The translations under genes and the position numbers were made by a program. Under the pieces are notes generated by a model. It made no database searches. It was given only the letters and a program-made list of their open reading frames with translations, and had not been told where the DNA came from. Below are positions 27,369 through 35,930 of a stretch of DNA of 64,000 bases, piece by piece; within the stretch, counting starts at the first letter, position 1; each line of letters starts with the position of its first letter. The DNA comes from Winogradskyella vincentii (GTDB lineage Bacteria > Bacteroidota > Bacteroidia > Flavobacteriales > Flavobacteriaceae). The stretch is taken from contig NZ_JAIUJS010000004.1 in the NCBI RefSeq assembly GCF_020166345.1, positions 310,001 to 374,000 of the forward strand, read 5' to 3'.

Positions 27369-27386
27369 CTCTTTCATAGCAATTTT
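27365..27386 (+). repeat. 22-nt element shared by two 3' untranslated regions (copy 2)
   Basis: This contains TTTCATAGCAATTTT and overlaps the right arm of the YceI terminator. It is the plus-strand copy of the element at 24690-24711 (one mismatch over 22 nt). Confidence 0.55.
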
Positions 27387-27490
27387 ATCGCTAAAATTGC
27401 TGTCGCTATTAATCAATCACCATCAACCAACCATTAATTAATAACAGATTGTAGTAATGCATCAACTAATAATTAATACACTAAAACCAA

Positions 27491-28003
27491 CTATTTAGGC
27501 ATTACTACAGTGTCAATTACATGAATCACGCCGTTACTTCCTTTTACGTCAGTTGCAGTGATCTCACTGTAATTTCCGGCTTGGTCTTTCAACCAAATCT
27601 TTCCATTTTTTTGCATTACAGTTAATACTGTACCGTTTAATGCTTTAACCTCTACTTTTCCGTTTCCTTTCTTTAAGGCAGCAACTACATCTGATGCCAT
27701 TAATTTAGCAGGTACAACATGGTAAGTTAAAATGTTTGCTAATGCTTTTTTGTTTTCAGGCTTTAATAGGTTAGATAAAGCATTTTGATCAATCTTTGCA
27801 AATGCGTCGTTGGTTGGAGCAAATACTGTAAAAGGTCCATCGCCTTGTAAAGCACCTACTAAATCTGCTGCTTTTAAAGCTGCAACTAAAGTTGTAAAAT
27901 TCTCATTGCTTACTGCAACATCTACAATTGTTTTTTGAGCTGTAGCAGTTTGGTTAAATGTTAAGGCTACAAACGTTGTTAAAATAAAAACTAACTTTTT
28001 CAT
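27491..28003 (-). CDS. Secreted fasciclin-domain protein
   Basis: A 170-residue exported protein: a signal peptide (MKKLVFILTTFVALTFNQTATAQ) and a single FAS1 domain. The FAS1 motifs are clear: FTTLVAALKAADLVGAL, then the H1 motif GPFTVFAPTNDAFAKI, the central YHVVP, and the H2-like NGVIHVIDTVVMPK at the end. FAS1 domains mediate adhesion. It is divergent from an ECF sigma factor / anti-sigma pair (127 nt between starts), the same association as the SigK/RskA control of fasciclin proteins in mycobacteria, so sigma-dependent expression is plausible. Confidence 0.93.
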   Translation of the reverse strand: MKKLVFILTTFVALTFNQTATAQKTIVDVAVSNENFTTLVAALKAADLVGALQGDGPFTVFAPTNDAFAKIDQNALSNLLKPENKKALANILTYHVVPAKLMASDVVAALKKGNGKVEVKALNGTVLTVMQKNGKIWLKDQAGNYSEITATDVKGSNGVIHVIDTVVMPK

Positions 28004-28129
28004 AATTTTATATTATTGGTTAAACTATTTATGCACTTTTTTCATTTTTGAAGTGCTTTCGTTTATATTTACACAAGCTTGTTTGCCACAGATGAGCAAC
28101 CTTTTGTTTTTGGGAAATCTTTAACACAC

Positions 28130-28687
28130 ATGCAAAACGATATTACGCTTATAACTCAACTTCAAAACAAGGATGAGCGTGCATTATCGTTACTCTACGA
28201 CAAATATTCAGGAGCCATTTACAGTGTTATCCTAAAGATGATTAAGGATGAAGGCAAAGCACAAGATTTATTACAAGAAACATTTATTACCGTTTGGGAC
28301 AAAGCCGATCGATATGATATTGAAAAGGGAAGATTCTATACTTGGGTGTATAGAATTGCGAAAAACAAAGTGTTAAATGTTCTAAGAAAAAAGGATTTAC
28401 TCATCCAAACCGATGATTTTGGTGTATATGCTAATAAAGAGGAAGACGTTAGTAATATAGACCCTGAGTTTTTGAAGTTAAAAGGGGCCATAACAACATT
28501 AGAAACGCATCATAAAAATGCGTTAGAGTTAGTCTACTTTAATGGATTAACACATAGAGAAGCACATAAGGTTATGAATGTACCCCTTGGCACCTTTAAA
28601 TCTTATGTTAGACAAGCTCTTAAACAACTAAGAGAATCGTATGTAAAGACACTAAGTGTAATATTACTAATACTTAATGCGCTGTGA
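28130..28687 (+). CDS. ECF-type sigma-70 factor (SigK-like)
   Basis: An extracytoplasmic-function sigma factor of about 185 residues. The ATG at 28130 is preferred; a TTG at 28079 would add 17 residues with no family match. Region 2 runs from LLYDKYSGAIYSVIL through AQDLLQETFITVWDKADRYD to GRFYTWVYRIAKNKVLNVLR; region 4 runs from THHKNALELVYFNGLTHREA to GTFKSYVRQALKQLRE. The stop codon overlaps the anti-sigma start (TGATG). A TATATTTA just upstream (about 28064-28071) may be its -7 element. Confidence 0.9.
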   Translation: MQNDITLITQLQNKDERALSLLYDKYSGAIYSVILKMIKDEGKAQDLLQETFITVWDKADRYDIEKGRFYTWVYRIAKNKVLNVLRKKDLLIQTDDFGVYANKEEDVSNIDPEFLKLKGAITTLETHHKNALELVYFNGLTHREAHKVMNVPLGTFKSYVRQALKQLRESYVKTLSVILLILNAL

Positions 28688-29475
28688 TGATGGATAAGAA
28701 GAAACTATTAGATAACGGATTATTAGAACAATACCTTCTAGGTGAACTCAATGCAGATCAATGCAATGAAATTGAGAAATTGCTTGCGTCTGATCCTGAA
28801 CTAAAAGCAAAATATGATTTGTTAGAACAGGATTTTGAATCCATGGGATTAGAAAATGCCATCGAACCTCCTGTTGAAGTTAAATCAAACATCTTAAAGC
28901 TCGTTTCTAAAACTACTATACCAAAAGCCAAAGTAATTAAACTATACTCTGGTGGTAATGACAAATATTATCTTGGTATTGCGGCTAGTGTTGCTGGTCT
29001 GCTATTAGTTGGTAGCATCTGGATGTTTTCTCAACTTAGTGAGGTAAAACAACAGCTCAATACAGTAGAAAGCACCAATAGTGAATTAAACAATACCATA
29101 GATAAGTTAAATAAGGAGCTTAACAGTAATACAACTCTATACGCTACACTCTCACACCCAGACACAGAACAGTATATCCTTAAGGGCAATACCTTAATGC
29201 CAGAGGGAAAGGTAGTGAGCTATGTTAACCACACCACAAAATCTGTGGTAATCAATGCAGAAAAATTACCCGATTTAGATGCAGAGCACGATTACCAAAT
29301 GTGGGCAGATGTTGAAGGCGAAATGATAAATATGGGTGTTATTTCTAAGGATAAAAACTTGTTGGCGATGAATTATATTGACCATGCAGAATCTTTAAAT
29401 ATCACTATAGAACCAGCAGGTGGTAATGATCACCCAACAGTTTCTAGATTGGTAACCAACATCTATCTCAATTAG
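28687..29475 (+). CDS. Membrane anti-sigma factor with RskA-like domain
   Basis: A 262-residue single-pass protein that should sequester the sigma factor encoded just before it. The start ATG at 28687 overlaps the sigma stop codon by one base; a GTG at 28684 is also possible. The cytoplasmic N-terminus (LLEQYLLGELNADQCNEIEKLL) resembles anti-sigma helices, although without a zinc-binding HxxxCxxC motif. One transmembrane helix lies at about 95-115 (YLGIAASVAGLLLVGSIWMF), followed by a coiled coil (about 116-150) and an RskA-type periplasmic beta domain (YVNHTTKSVVINAEKLPDLD; YQMWADVEGEMINMGVI). Confidence 0.88.
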   Translation: MMDKKKLLDNGLLEQYLLGELNADQCNEIEKLLASDPELKAKYDLLEQDFESMGLENAIEPPVEVKSNILKLVSKTTIPKAKVIKLYSGGNDKYYLGIAASVAGLLLVGSIWMFSQLSEVKQQLNTVESTNSELNNTIDKLNKELNSNTTLYATLSHPDTEQYILKGNTLMPEGKVVSYVNHTTKSVVINAEKLPDLDAEHDYQMWADVEGEMINMGVISKDKNLLAMNYIDHAESLNITIEPAGGNDHPTVSRLVTNIYLN

Positions 29476-29482
29476 TAAGAAA

Positions 29483-29502
29483 AATACGTATGCTTACGTA
29501 TT
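29483..29502. other. Perfect 8-bp hairpin after the anti-sigma gene
   Basis: AATACGTA (29483-29490), loop TGCT, TACGTATT (29495-29502). It begins 8 nt beyond the anti-sigma stop and lacks a strong T-run, so it may be a weak terminator or an operator-like dyad. Confidence 0.45.
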
Positions 29503-29555
29503 GTAAAACCTGTCTTTTCTTCTAATTTTAGGGTATAAAACATAGTGGGAATAAT

Positions 29556-30212
29556 ATGAAAAATCTACTACTGACAATATCGCTCATTTACTCTTTTACC
29601 TCTTTTTCACAAGAAAATAGGGTTCCTTCTATCGTTGTATTAAGTCCTCAAGAAACTTTTACTGACAAAGGACTTGATTCAATTGCAAAAATGTATGAGC
29701 GAAAACAAAAATTGACAGAAGAACATAAGCAAAGAGTTAGGGAGAGTAATGGAGAAAATTTTGAACTGAAATCAGAAAAGGAAATTCTGTTTATGGAAAA
29801 AATGGACTTAGGTTCTCAAATCACGTTTGGACTTAATTTCTACTTCAGTTACAAACTTTTTGAATACCACGAAAACCATATGGTTTATCCAGCTCACGAA
29901 AATAATAACTCAACAAAATCGGAATTGAAAAAGATTGCGAAAAAACACAATATGAATTGGGTTGTAAATATTCCAAAAGTTGAATTTTCAAAGAATGAGA
30001 ATGGAATGAGTGGGGAAATAAGATACCAATTATACAATCTAAAATTTGACGAAATAGTCCTTGATGAAAAATTGACTGTATACGACCAAAATCCTGGATT
30101 TACATTCGCTTGTGAATCTGGAACTATTAATTGCGTGACAAATAACTTGACAAGTGCCGTTTCTAATAAGGTTCTCGGATTCTTAAATAAAAATAGAAAA
30201 TACTGGCGCTAA
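29556..30212 (+). CDS. Exported protein of unknown function
   Basis: A 218-residue protein with a signal peptide (MKNLLLTISLIYSFTSFSQ). The mature region has a charged coiled-coil-like stretch at about 45-85 (KMYERKQKLTEEHKQRVRE), then an alpha/beta domain with the segment MNWVVNIPKVEFSKNENGM and a C-terminal Cys pair (FACESGTINCVTN) that may form a disulfide. I recognise no family. It is the first of two accessory-type genes; its stop is followed at once by repeat-like DNA (30213-30350). A weak -7 candidate TAATTTTA lies at 29523-29530. Confidence 0.6.
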   Translation: MKNLLLTISLIYSFTSFSQENRVPSIVVLSPQETFTDKGLDSIAKMYERKQKLTEEHKQRVRESNGENFELKSEKEILFMEKMDLGSQITFGLNFYFSYKLFEYHENHMVYPAHENNNSTKSELKKIAKKHNMNWVVNIPKVEFSKNENGMSGEIRYQLYNLKFDEIVLDEKLTVYDQNPGFTFACESGTINCVTNNLTSAVSNKVLGFLNKNRKYWR

Positions 30213-30350
30213 AAATGGCTATAATTGCTTCGCCAGTTCGCTACGCTCGTGTCATTGCTAATACTCACCTATTCCAAAAATTAGTTTAACTTTAAATGAC
30301 TTGATTTCTACGGTAGAAATCATAGTCGAGACCGTTGCCCACAATTTAAA
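30213..30350 (+). repeat. Cassette-type intergenic repeat (ends in GTTGCC)
   Basis: A non-coding stretch of unusual composition. It holds the GC-rich run GCCAGTTCGCTACGCTCGTG (about 30231-30250), a perfect 9-bp hairpin TGATTTCTA-CGG-TAGAAATCA (30302-30322), and ends with ACCGTTGCCCACAATTT (about 30331-30347). I recall closely similar spacer sequences between accessory genes in other Flavobacteriaceae. Its GTTGCC end is the reverse complement of the GGCAAC end found after the next gene. Confidence 0.5.
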
Positions 30351-30383
30351 ACCAACACCCAAATTTAAATCTGCTAAAAAAAT

Positions 30384-30995
30384 ATGAAATATTTACTCTG
30401 TTTTGGGATAATGATCAGTAGCCTAATATGCAACGGTCAAATTAGAGAAAAAGGGAATATTGAATTAACACCAATAATTGGTTATAGTGCTTCCAACCAA
30501 TTAGATTCTTTCCTATTTGGTTCATCATCTGTGTCTGGAATACAGATTGGAGCATACGGAAATTTCTTTTTTAATAATAGATGGAGCATACGAATTGGTT
30601 TGCTTTATCAAAGAATGGGAACTAATAGTGTGGACTTTTTCATCTTCACCGACGAATATTCTGAAAGGACAACTTACCTTACGATTCCATTGACTGTAAA
30701 TTATCACTTTGGAACAAATAGAAATTGGTATATAAATTATGGAGCAGGATTTGGAATTTTGACTAATGCAGAGGCTAATTATAATGACGGTAATGGTTAT
30801 GTTGATATTAATGACTTTGCAAACCCGACTCAATTCGGAATTAACTGTGGAATTGGATACAAATTTAATATAGCACCTGAATTTTTAGTCATCGTTGAGA
30901 ATTCCAATTTTATTGGTCTAGCAGATAGTACTAAACAAAAAAGCGGGAAGAATTTTCATATGAGTTTTAATGTAGGGGCAATATTCAAAATTTAA
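30384..30995 (+). CDS. Outer-membrane beta-barrel protein (PorT/OmpW-like)
   Basis: A 203-residue barrel protein with a signal peptide (MKYLLCFGIMISSLICNGQ). Alternating strands follow: GNIELTPIIGYSAS, SGIQIGAYGNFFFN, WSIRIGLLYQRMG, TYLTIPLTVNYHFG, WYINYGAGFGILTN, and the last strand HMSFNVGAIFKI. The aromatic belts and 8-strand length fit small outer-membrane barrels of the PF13568 type. The gene is framed by the GTTGCC-ended repeat upstream and the GGCAAC-ended repeat downstream, suggesting that it is a mobile accessory unit. Function is unknown. Confidence 0.75.
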   Translation: MKYLLCFGIMISSLICNGQIREKGNIELTPIIGYSASNQLDSFLFGSSSVSGIQIGAYGNFFFNNRWSIRIGLLYQRMGTNSVDFFIFTDEYSERTTYLTIPLTVNYHFGTNRNWYINYGAGFGILTNAEANYNDGNGYVDINDFANPTQFGINCGIGYKFNIAPEFLVIVENSNFIGLADSTKQKSGKNFHMSFNVGAIFKI

Positions 30996-31011
30996 GTAAA
31001 AAACACTAGCA

Positions 31012-31065
31012 GGCAACACCATGTATAGCACATTACGGTGGGAAAGATTACCTTGACCATTGTAT
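31012..31065 (+). repeat. Second cassette-type repeat (starts GGCAACACC), apparently shortened
   Basis: It begins with GGCAACACCATGTATAGCA (31012-31030), 16 nt after the stop of the 30384 gene, and soon becomes ordinary AT-rich sequence. GGCAAC is complementary to the GTTGCC at the end of the upstream repeat, so the two bracket the gene in inverted orientation. Confidence 0.45.
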
Positions 31066-31085
31066 ATAATTTCTAAAACCAAAAA

Positions 31086-31107
31086 CCTCCTAGAATAATC
31101 CAGGAGG
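31086..31107 (-). terminator. Intrinsic terminator of the ELWxxDGT gene
   Basis: CCTCCT (31086-31091) pairs with AGGAGG (31102-31107) around a 10-nt loop; on the minus strand the stem is followed by a T-run (the AAAAACC at 31079-31085 region). It lies about 115 nt past the stop of the 31222 gene. Confidence 0.65.
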
Positions 31108-31221
31108 CTCGCCCTAACTTTAAAACTATCTAAACAATAACCATATGATTACAAAGGCTACGGTATAGAAAACGGTTAAAAAAAGTTCTAGCTTATATTT
31201 TTCAAAAAGTCGATACAAAAA

Positions 31222-32811
31222 TTACAACTTCATAAGTTTAAGTGTTTCCTTTTTATCCTCAGAATACACATTCACCAAATATAAACCACTACTTAAATCC
31301 TCTATTTTGTATTGATCTTGCAATCCATAAAACTGTTTTACCAATTTTCCGTTAATATCATAAACAAGTACATCTTCAATATTTAATTGTGTTGAAATTG
31401 AAAAATAATCTTGTGTTGGGTTGGGTAGTAGTTTTATTTCTGAGCTTAATTCAACATCGTCTGTTGAAAGTGATGGATCAACATACTTCCATAATTCTCT
31501 ACCCACTGAACCGTCATCAGCATGGAATAATAGTTCACCATCAACATCAACCAGAAATCTAGGTGCACTACTACCAGCACCAGGATTAATATCGGCAATC
31601 ATAACAGTTCCCGATAAAGTTCCATCAGTAATCCACAATTCTTCACCATTTGAACCATCATCTGCAGAAAAATATAGGTTACCATTATATTTTTGAAATG
31701 AACCTGGACTACTCGAACCGGTTGGATTTAGGTCTTTAAATAGTCCTATACCAAAAATACTTCCATTAGTTCGCCATAATTCTTGACCATTAGTTCCATC
31801 ATCAGCATTGAAATAGGTGTATCCGTTATATGATGTAAATCCTGAAGGGTTACTGCTCGCAGTACCTGGATTGATATCTCTATATAATATGACACTTTCA
31901 TTGGTTAACATATAATATAATTCAGTTCCTGTACTATCGTTCGTGGCACTAAAATAAAGCCGATTACCAACTGCATGGAAATTACTAGGATTACTATGAC
32001 CTCCTGGATTAATATCAGTGACCATGTATGTGCCAGCTGATGTACCATCAGTTACCCATAGCTCTCTTCCACTTGAACCGTTTTTGGCCGTGAAGTAAAG
32101 CTTATTATTAAACTCTACAAATTCTTCAGGATCACCAAAACCAACTGGATTTAAATTTTTCAATAATCCTGTTCCAGAATATGTGCCATCCGAAACATAC
32201 AGTTCGCGATAACCTGCAGGACCACTCGCCGAAAAATATACTTTTGAATTATAAGAAAATAAATTTTCAGGATTTCCACTACTACCAGTCGGATCAATCG
32301 AAATAGTATTATTTGATGTATTTATTGGATCAGAAATACAAAGTTCATTACCTGTACTGTTGACATAGGCGTTACAAAAAATAACACCATTGTTATCGCA
32401 AATATCTGTTGGTGTGCTACTCCATCCCGTAAATGGCGAAAAATCATGAACCAACATTGTGCCAACGGCAGTTCCATCAGTTTTCCACAATTCCGTAACA
32501 GTTGTATCATTAACACCAGGTCCTCTGGCACTAAAATAAACTTCATTAGTAACAGAATTTAGTGTAAACCCTTCTGGTTCTGCCCTACCGATACCTATAT
32601 TTATCCAGAATGTTCCAGAATTGGTTCCATCAGAATAAGATAGTTCTCCTGCAAAACTCTTGAATAGAATCTTGTCATTATATTTAAATAATTCGGTATT
32701 AATATTTATACCATTTGGGGCTCCACTCATTATATCCCTTACTAAAGTAGTCTGAGCAAAACCAAATACCACACTGAAAAACACAGTTAAGAAAAGTAGA
32801 TTTTTTTTCAT
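31222..32811 (-). CDS. Secreted ELWxxDGT-repeat protein with T9SS type A sorting domain
   Basis: A 529-residue secreted protein. The start at ATG 32811 opens onto a signal peptide (MKKNLLFLTVFFSVVFGFAQ); the codon at 32844 adds 11 residues ahead of it. At least seven ELWxxDGT-type repeats are visible (ELWKTDGTAVGT, ELYVSDGTYSGT, ELWVTDGTSAGT, ELWRTNGS, ELWITDGTLSGT and others), each about 45-50 residues, probably building a beta-propeller. The C-terminal type A sorting domain (EIKLLPNPTQDYFSI, then DINGKLVKQF, GLYLVNVYSEDKKETLKLMKL) sends it through T9SS. The biological role of ELWxxDGT proteins is not established. Confidence 0.9.
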   Translation of the reverse strand: MKKNLLFLTVFFSVVFGFAQTTLVRDIMSGAPNGININTELFKYNDKILFKSFAGELSYSDGTNSGTFWINIGIGRAEPEGFTLNSVTNEVYFSARGPGVNDTTVTELWKTDGTAVGTMLVHDFSPFTGWSSTPTDICDNNGVIFCNAYVNSTGNELCISDPINTSNNTISIDPTGSSGNPENLFSYNSKVYFSASGPAGYRELYVSDGTYSGTGLLKNLNPVGFGDPEEFVEFNNKLYFTAKNGSSGRELWVTDGTSAGTYMVTDINPGGHSNPSNFHAVGNRLYFSATNDSTGTELYYMLTNESVILYRDINPGTASSNPSGFTSYNGYTYFNADDGTNGQELWRTNGSIFGIGLFKDLNPTGSSSPGSFQKYNGNLYFSADDGSNGEELWITDGTLSGTVMIADINPGAGSSAPRFLVDVDGELLFHADDGSVGRELWKYVDPSLSTDDVELSSEIKLLPNPTQDYFSISTQLNIEDVLVYDINGKLVKQFYGLQDQYKIEDLSSGLYLVNVYSEDKKETLKLMKL

Positions 32812-33001
32812 AATAAATAAATTTAGAGTTTTGTAAAACTCCATATTATCTATTCTTAATGCTTGTTTTTATGATAAGTGGATAGTTTTATTTATTCGGT
32901 AAAAAATTATCTCTAAACATAACTGGTAATCCTGATTTACTAATTGGTTTGTTTTAATTGAAAAGTGTATTGAAACCGCTAATATGTGGGTATGGTGAAA
33001 T

Positions 33002-35929
33002 TTGAAAAAGGCAGGGAAAAGCCTATATTTAATAATATATTCAAAATCTTTGAAAAGACTATACCTTCTCTTTATATTTCATTGCTTAGCAATTTTTGGG
33101 CAAGATCCATATTCGATAAAATTTGGCATAGAAGAAGGATTACCAACATCAAACGTTTATTCGGTTTTTGAAGATAATGATGGATTCCTATGGTTTGGAA
33201 CCGACGTTGGAGTATTACGTTTTGATGGCTACACATTCGAGCATTTTAGTACAGATGATGGACTTTCCGACAACGAGGTATTTAATGTTTACCAAGATTC
33301 TCAAAACCGAATCTGGTTTTTAACTTTAAATGGCTCACTTTCTTTTTTGAAGGATGGTAAATTCTACAATACAAAAAACAATACACTCCTAAAAAATGCT
33401 TCGCATGACAAACTTGTTGTTGATGCATTTGAAATTGATGATTTCTTATTTATTCTGTACAGAGACGGTCAAATTAGAAAAATCAATTTAAAAACCAACC
33501 ACATTGAATCTTTTCAAACACCTGCAACTTTGTTTGGGTATTGGATTGATGGCGACCAGCCTATTTATTTAACTCTAGAATCTGTTTTAGATCATAACAT
33601 GAAGCTCTTGCATTCATTCAGTGATCAAATGAACCCTTATTTTGCTTATAGAACCGTCAATTTTAACAGTAAGAAGATATTCGCAAATAAAATTGGCCTT
33701 TTAGAAGTTACATCTTCAGGTATTGTTAAGCATGATAATCCTAAAATAAACGAAGACATAATTGATTTAGAGCAAATTGATAATGGCCTTTGGATTGGAA
33801 CTAGAAATGGCCTGCTCATTAAATCAGAATCTAATATTGAAAAACATTTTCATGGTGATATTATTTCCAATAGTTTAAAGGATAGACAAGGCAATTATTG
33901 GATAACAACCTTGAATAATGGAATAAAATTCATCCCTAATTTCCATCTAAAACAATACGATACATTAAATGAACGTATTAAAATAACTTCCCTACAATTT
34001 GACGACTCAAACAATTTGTGGATAGGTTCAGAAAAAGGTCTGTTCAATCTAACTTCTGATTCTAATAAGTTAGTAAGACCATTTAATAATATCATACAAG
34101 ACGAGTATATCAAAAACATAAGCTCGTTTTCTAATAATATAGTCGTTACCGGCAATAACAAATCTTTCATTTTAGATAATAATGATACTAAAACATATGG
34201 CTTTGGTGCAAACGATTTTCATTTTAATGGATCTCATTATTTTATTGCCTCTTCCATGGTATATAAGTGTTTACCAAGTGAAGTTGACAAAATTCCATCA
34301 TTAACAAATAACGAAGAAAAAAACAAACATAAGTTTAAAGACTACAATATCTTTAAAAGACGCACTAACGTATTAGAATCCTTTGATGACCATGGTATCT
34401 TCTTTGGAACTACGACTGGTTTATTTGTTTACAAGAACGATTCTATTTATCGTATTAACAAGAAAGCTGAAGAACTGAACTCTTCTATACATGATATTCA
34501 TTTTAATGGTCGTACAAAGGAATATGCTGTAGCCACAAATTCTAAGGGTGTGTCTATTTTAAAGGGAGAACGCATAAAGCATCACATTTCAAAAAGGCAA
34601 GAGTTATCTAGTAATACTTGTTATGTCATTAAGCCTTTTGGTGAAAGTTTACTTGTTGGCACCAATAAAGGTCTTGACAAAATAGAATTTCAAAACGATG
34701 AGATAAGAGTATCGAGTATAAACCAACTGCTAAGAATTGATGAAGAGAAGATCAATGACATTGCAATAAATGATTCGTTAATATATCTGGCTACGGATAA
34801 AGGATTGTTATCCTTTGATTGGTCAACTATTAAAGCAAACAACGCAGTACCTAGTATTGTAATTCAAAACGTTTTAATAAATAATACCAAACCTAATAAT
34901 CTTTTTGATCTCAAAAGTTCAGAAAATAATTTAAGCATTGTATTTACTGGTATATCATTTTCAGATTTTTCTAAACTCATCTACCAATATAGAATTAATG
35001 ATGGCCCTTGGAATACAACCAATAATAGAAATTTAGAAATAAAAAACTTAAGTAGTGGATCCCAAACCATTGAAATTAGAGCACAAGGCACAAGCGGTAT
35101 TTGGAGCAAATCAAAACAAATACAACTAAAAATAAACCCACCATTTTATAAGACTGTACCCTTTATCCTTATAATCTTAATTGCTCTTCTTACTTTACTC
35201 TATTTTTTAATAGGAAAACGTATTGCATCTCTTAAAAAAGGATTTAACAAGGAGCGCAAGATGTTAAAGGCTAAACAACAGCAAATACAAATTGAAAAAC
35301 AAATGCTGGATTTAGAGCAAAAAGCATTGCGAATGCAAATGAATCCGCATTTTATCTTTAATGCGCTCAATACCATCAAAGGATATTATTCCGGCGGTAA
35401 TCTAAAAGAAGCCAATAGCTATATCACAAAGCTATCAAGATTATTGAGGTTGATTCTTGAAAATGACGAACGGCTAATTAGTATTGACAAAGAAATTGAA
35501 ATAATAACATTGTATATAAAACTAATACAACTCAGATATGTAGATGTCTTTGATTATAACATTATAGTTGATCCAGAAATTAATCAATCTGAAACAGGTT
35601 TACCTAGCCTAATTTTACAACCTCTGGTAGAAAATGCAATAATTCATGGGCTGGCACCTTTAAATAAAAAAGGGAAGTTAACCATCACATTCGAAAAAGT
35701 TGGTGAAAAATTAATCTGCAAGGTCATTGATAACGGTGTAGGCTATTCTAAATCCTTAAAAAAGAATAATGCAAAAAGTGAGAACACCTCAAAAGCCTTA
35801 AAAATAACCAAGGAAAGAATTGATATTGAAAACCATAATAGTGAAAACATCAATTTTGAAATTAAAGACGGTGAAAATAATCAAGGTACAGAGGTAATAA
35901 TAAAGCTTCCAATTTTAAACATATGGTAA
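33002..35929 (+). CDS. Two-component sensor kinase: periplasmic propeller plus LytS-type histidine kinase
   Basis: A 975-residue sensor. It has a signal peptide (KRLYLLFIFHCLAIFGQ), a long periplasmic two-component propeller with repeated FEDNDGFLWFGTDVG-type blades (about 45-640), a Y_Y_Y domain (about 640-705), one membrane helix (about 717-738), a short coiled coil, and a LytS/His_kinase domain with the phospho-acceptor His in NPHFIFN (781-787), followed by the ATPase region (LILQPLVENAIIHG; VIDNGVGYSKS). No ATG precedes the signal peptide: the starts on offer are TTG at 33002 or TTG at 33050, the second giving a canonical 17-residue signal. It is 1 nt before its partner regulator gene. 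Confidence 0.88.
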   Translation: MKKAGKSLYLIIYSKSLKRLYLLFIFHCLAIFGQDPYSIKFGIEEGLPTSNVYSVFEDNDGFLWFGTDVGVLRFDGYTFEHFSTDDGLSDNEVFNVYQDSQNRIWFLTLNGSLSFLKDGKFYNTKNNTLLKNASHDKLVVDAFEIDDFLFILYRDGQIRKINLKTNHIESFQTPATLFGYWIDGDQPIYLTLESVLDHNMKLLHSFSDQMNPYFAYRTVNFNSKKIFANKIGLLEVTSSGIVKHDNPKINEDIIDLEQIDNGLWIGTRNGLLIKSESNIEKHFHGDIISNSLKDRQGNYWITTLNNGIKFIPNFHLKQYDTLNERIKITSLQFDDSNNLWIGSEKGLFNLTSDSNKLVRPFNNIIQDEYIKNISSFSNNIVVTGNNKSFILDNNDTKTYGFGANDFHFNGSHYFIASSMVYKCLPSEVDKIPSLTNNEEKNKHKFKDYNIFKRRTNVLESFDDHGIFFGTTTGLFVYKNDSIYRINKKAEELNSSIHDIHFNGRTKEYAVATNSKGVSILKGERIKHHISKRQELSSNTCYVIKPFGESLLVGTNKGLDKIEFQNDEIRVSSINQLLRIDEEKINDIAINDSLIYLATDKGLLSFDWSTIKANNAVPSIVIQNVLINNTKPNNLFDLKSSENNLSIVFTGISFSDFSKLIYQYRINDGPWNTTNNRNLEIKNLSSGSQTIEIRAQGTSGIWSKSKQIQLKINPPFYKTVPFILIILIALLTLLYFLIGKRIASLKKGFNKERKMLKAKQQQIQIEKQMLDLEQKALRMQMNPHFIFNALNTIKGYYSGGNLKEANSYITKLSRLLRLILENDERLISIDKEIEIITLYIKLIQLRYVDVFDYNIIVDPEINQSETGLPSLILQPLVENAIIHGLAPLNKKGKLTITFEKVGEKLICKVIDNGVGYSKSLKKNNAKSENTSKALKITKERIDIENHNSENINFEIKDGENNQGTEVIIKLPILNIW

Positions 35930-35930
35930 T

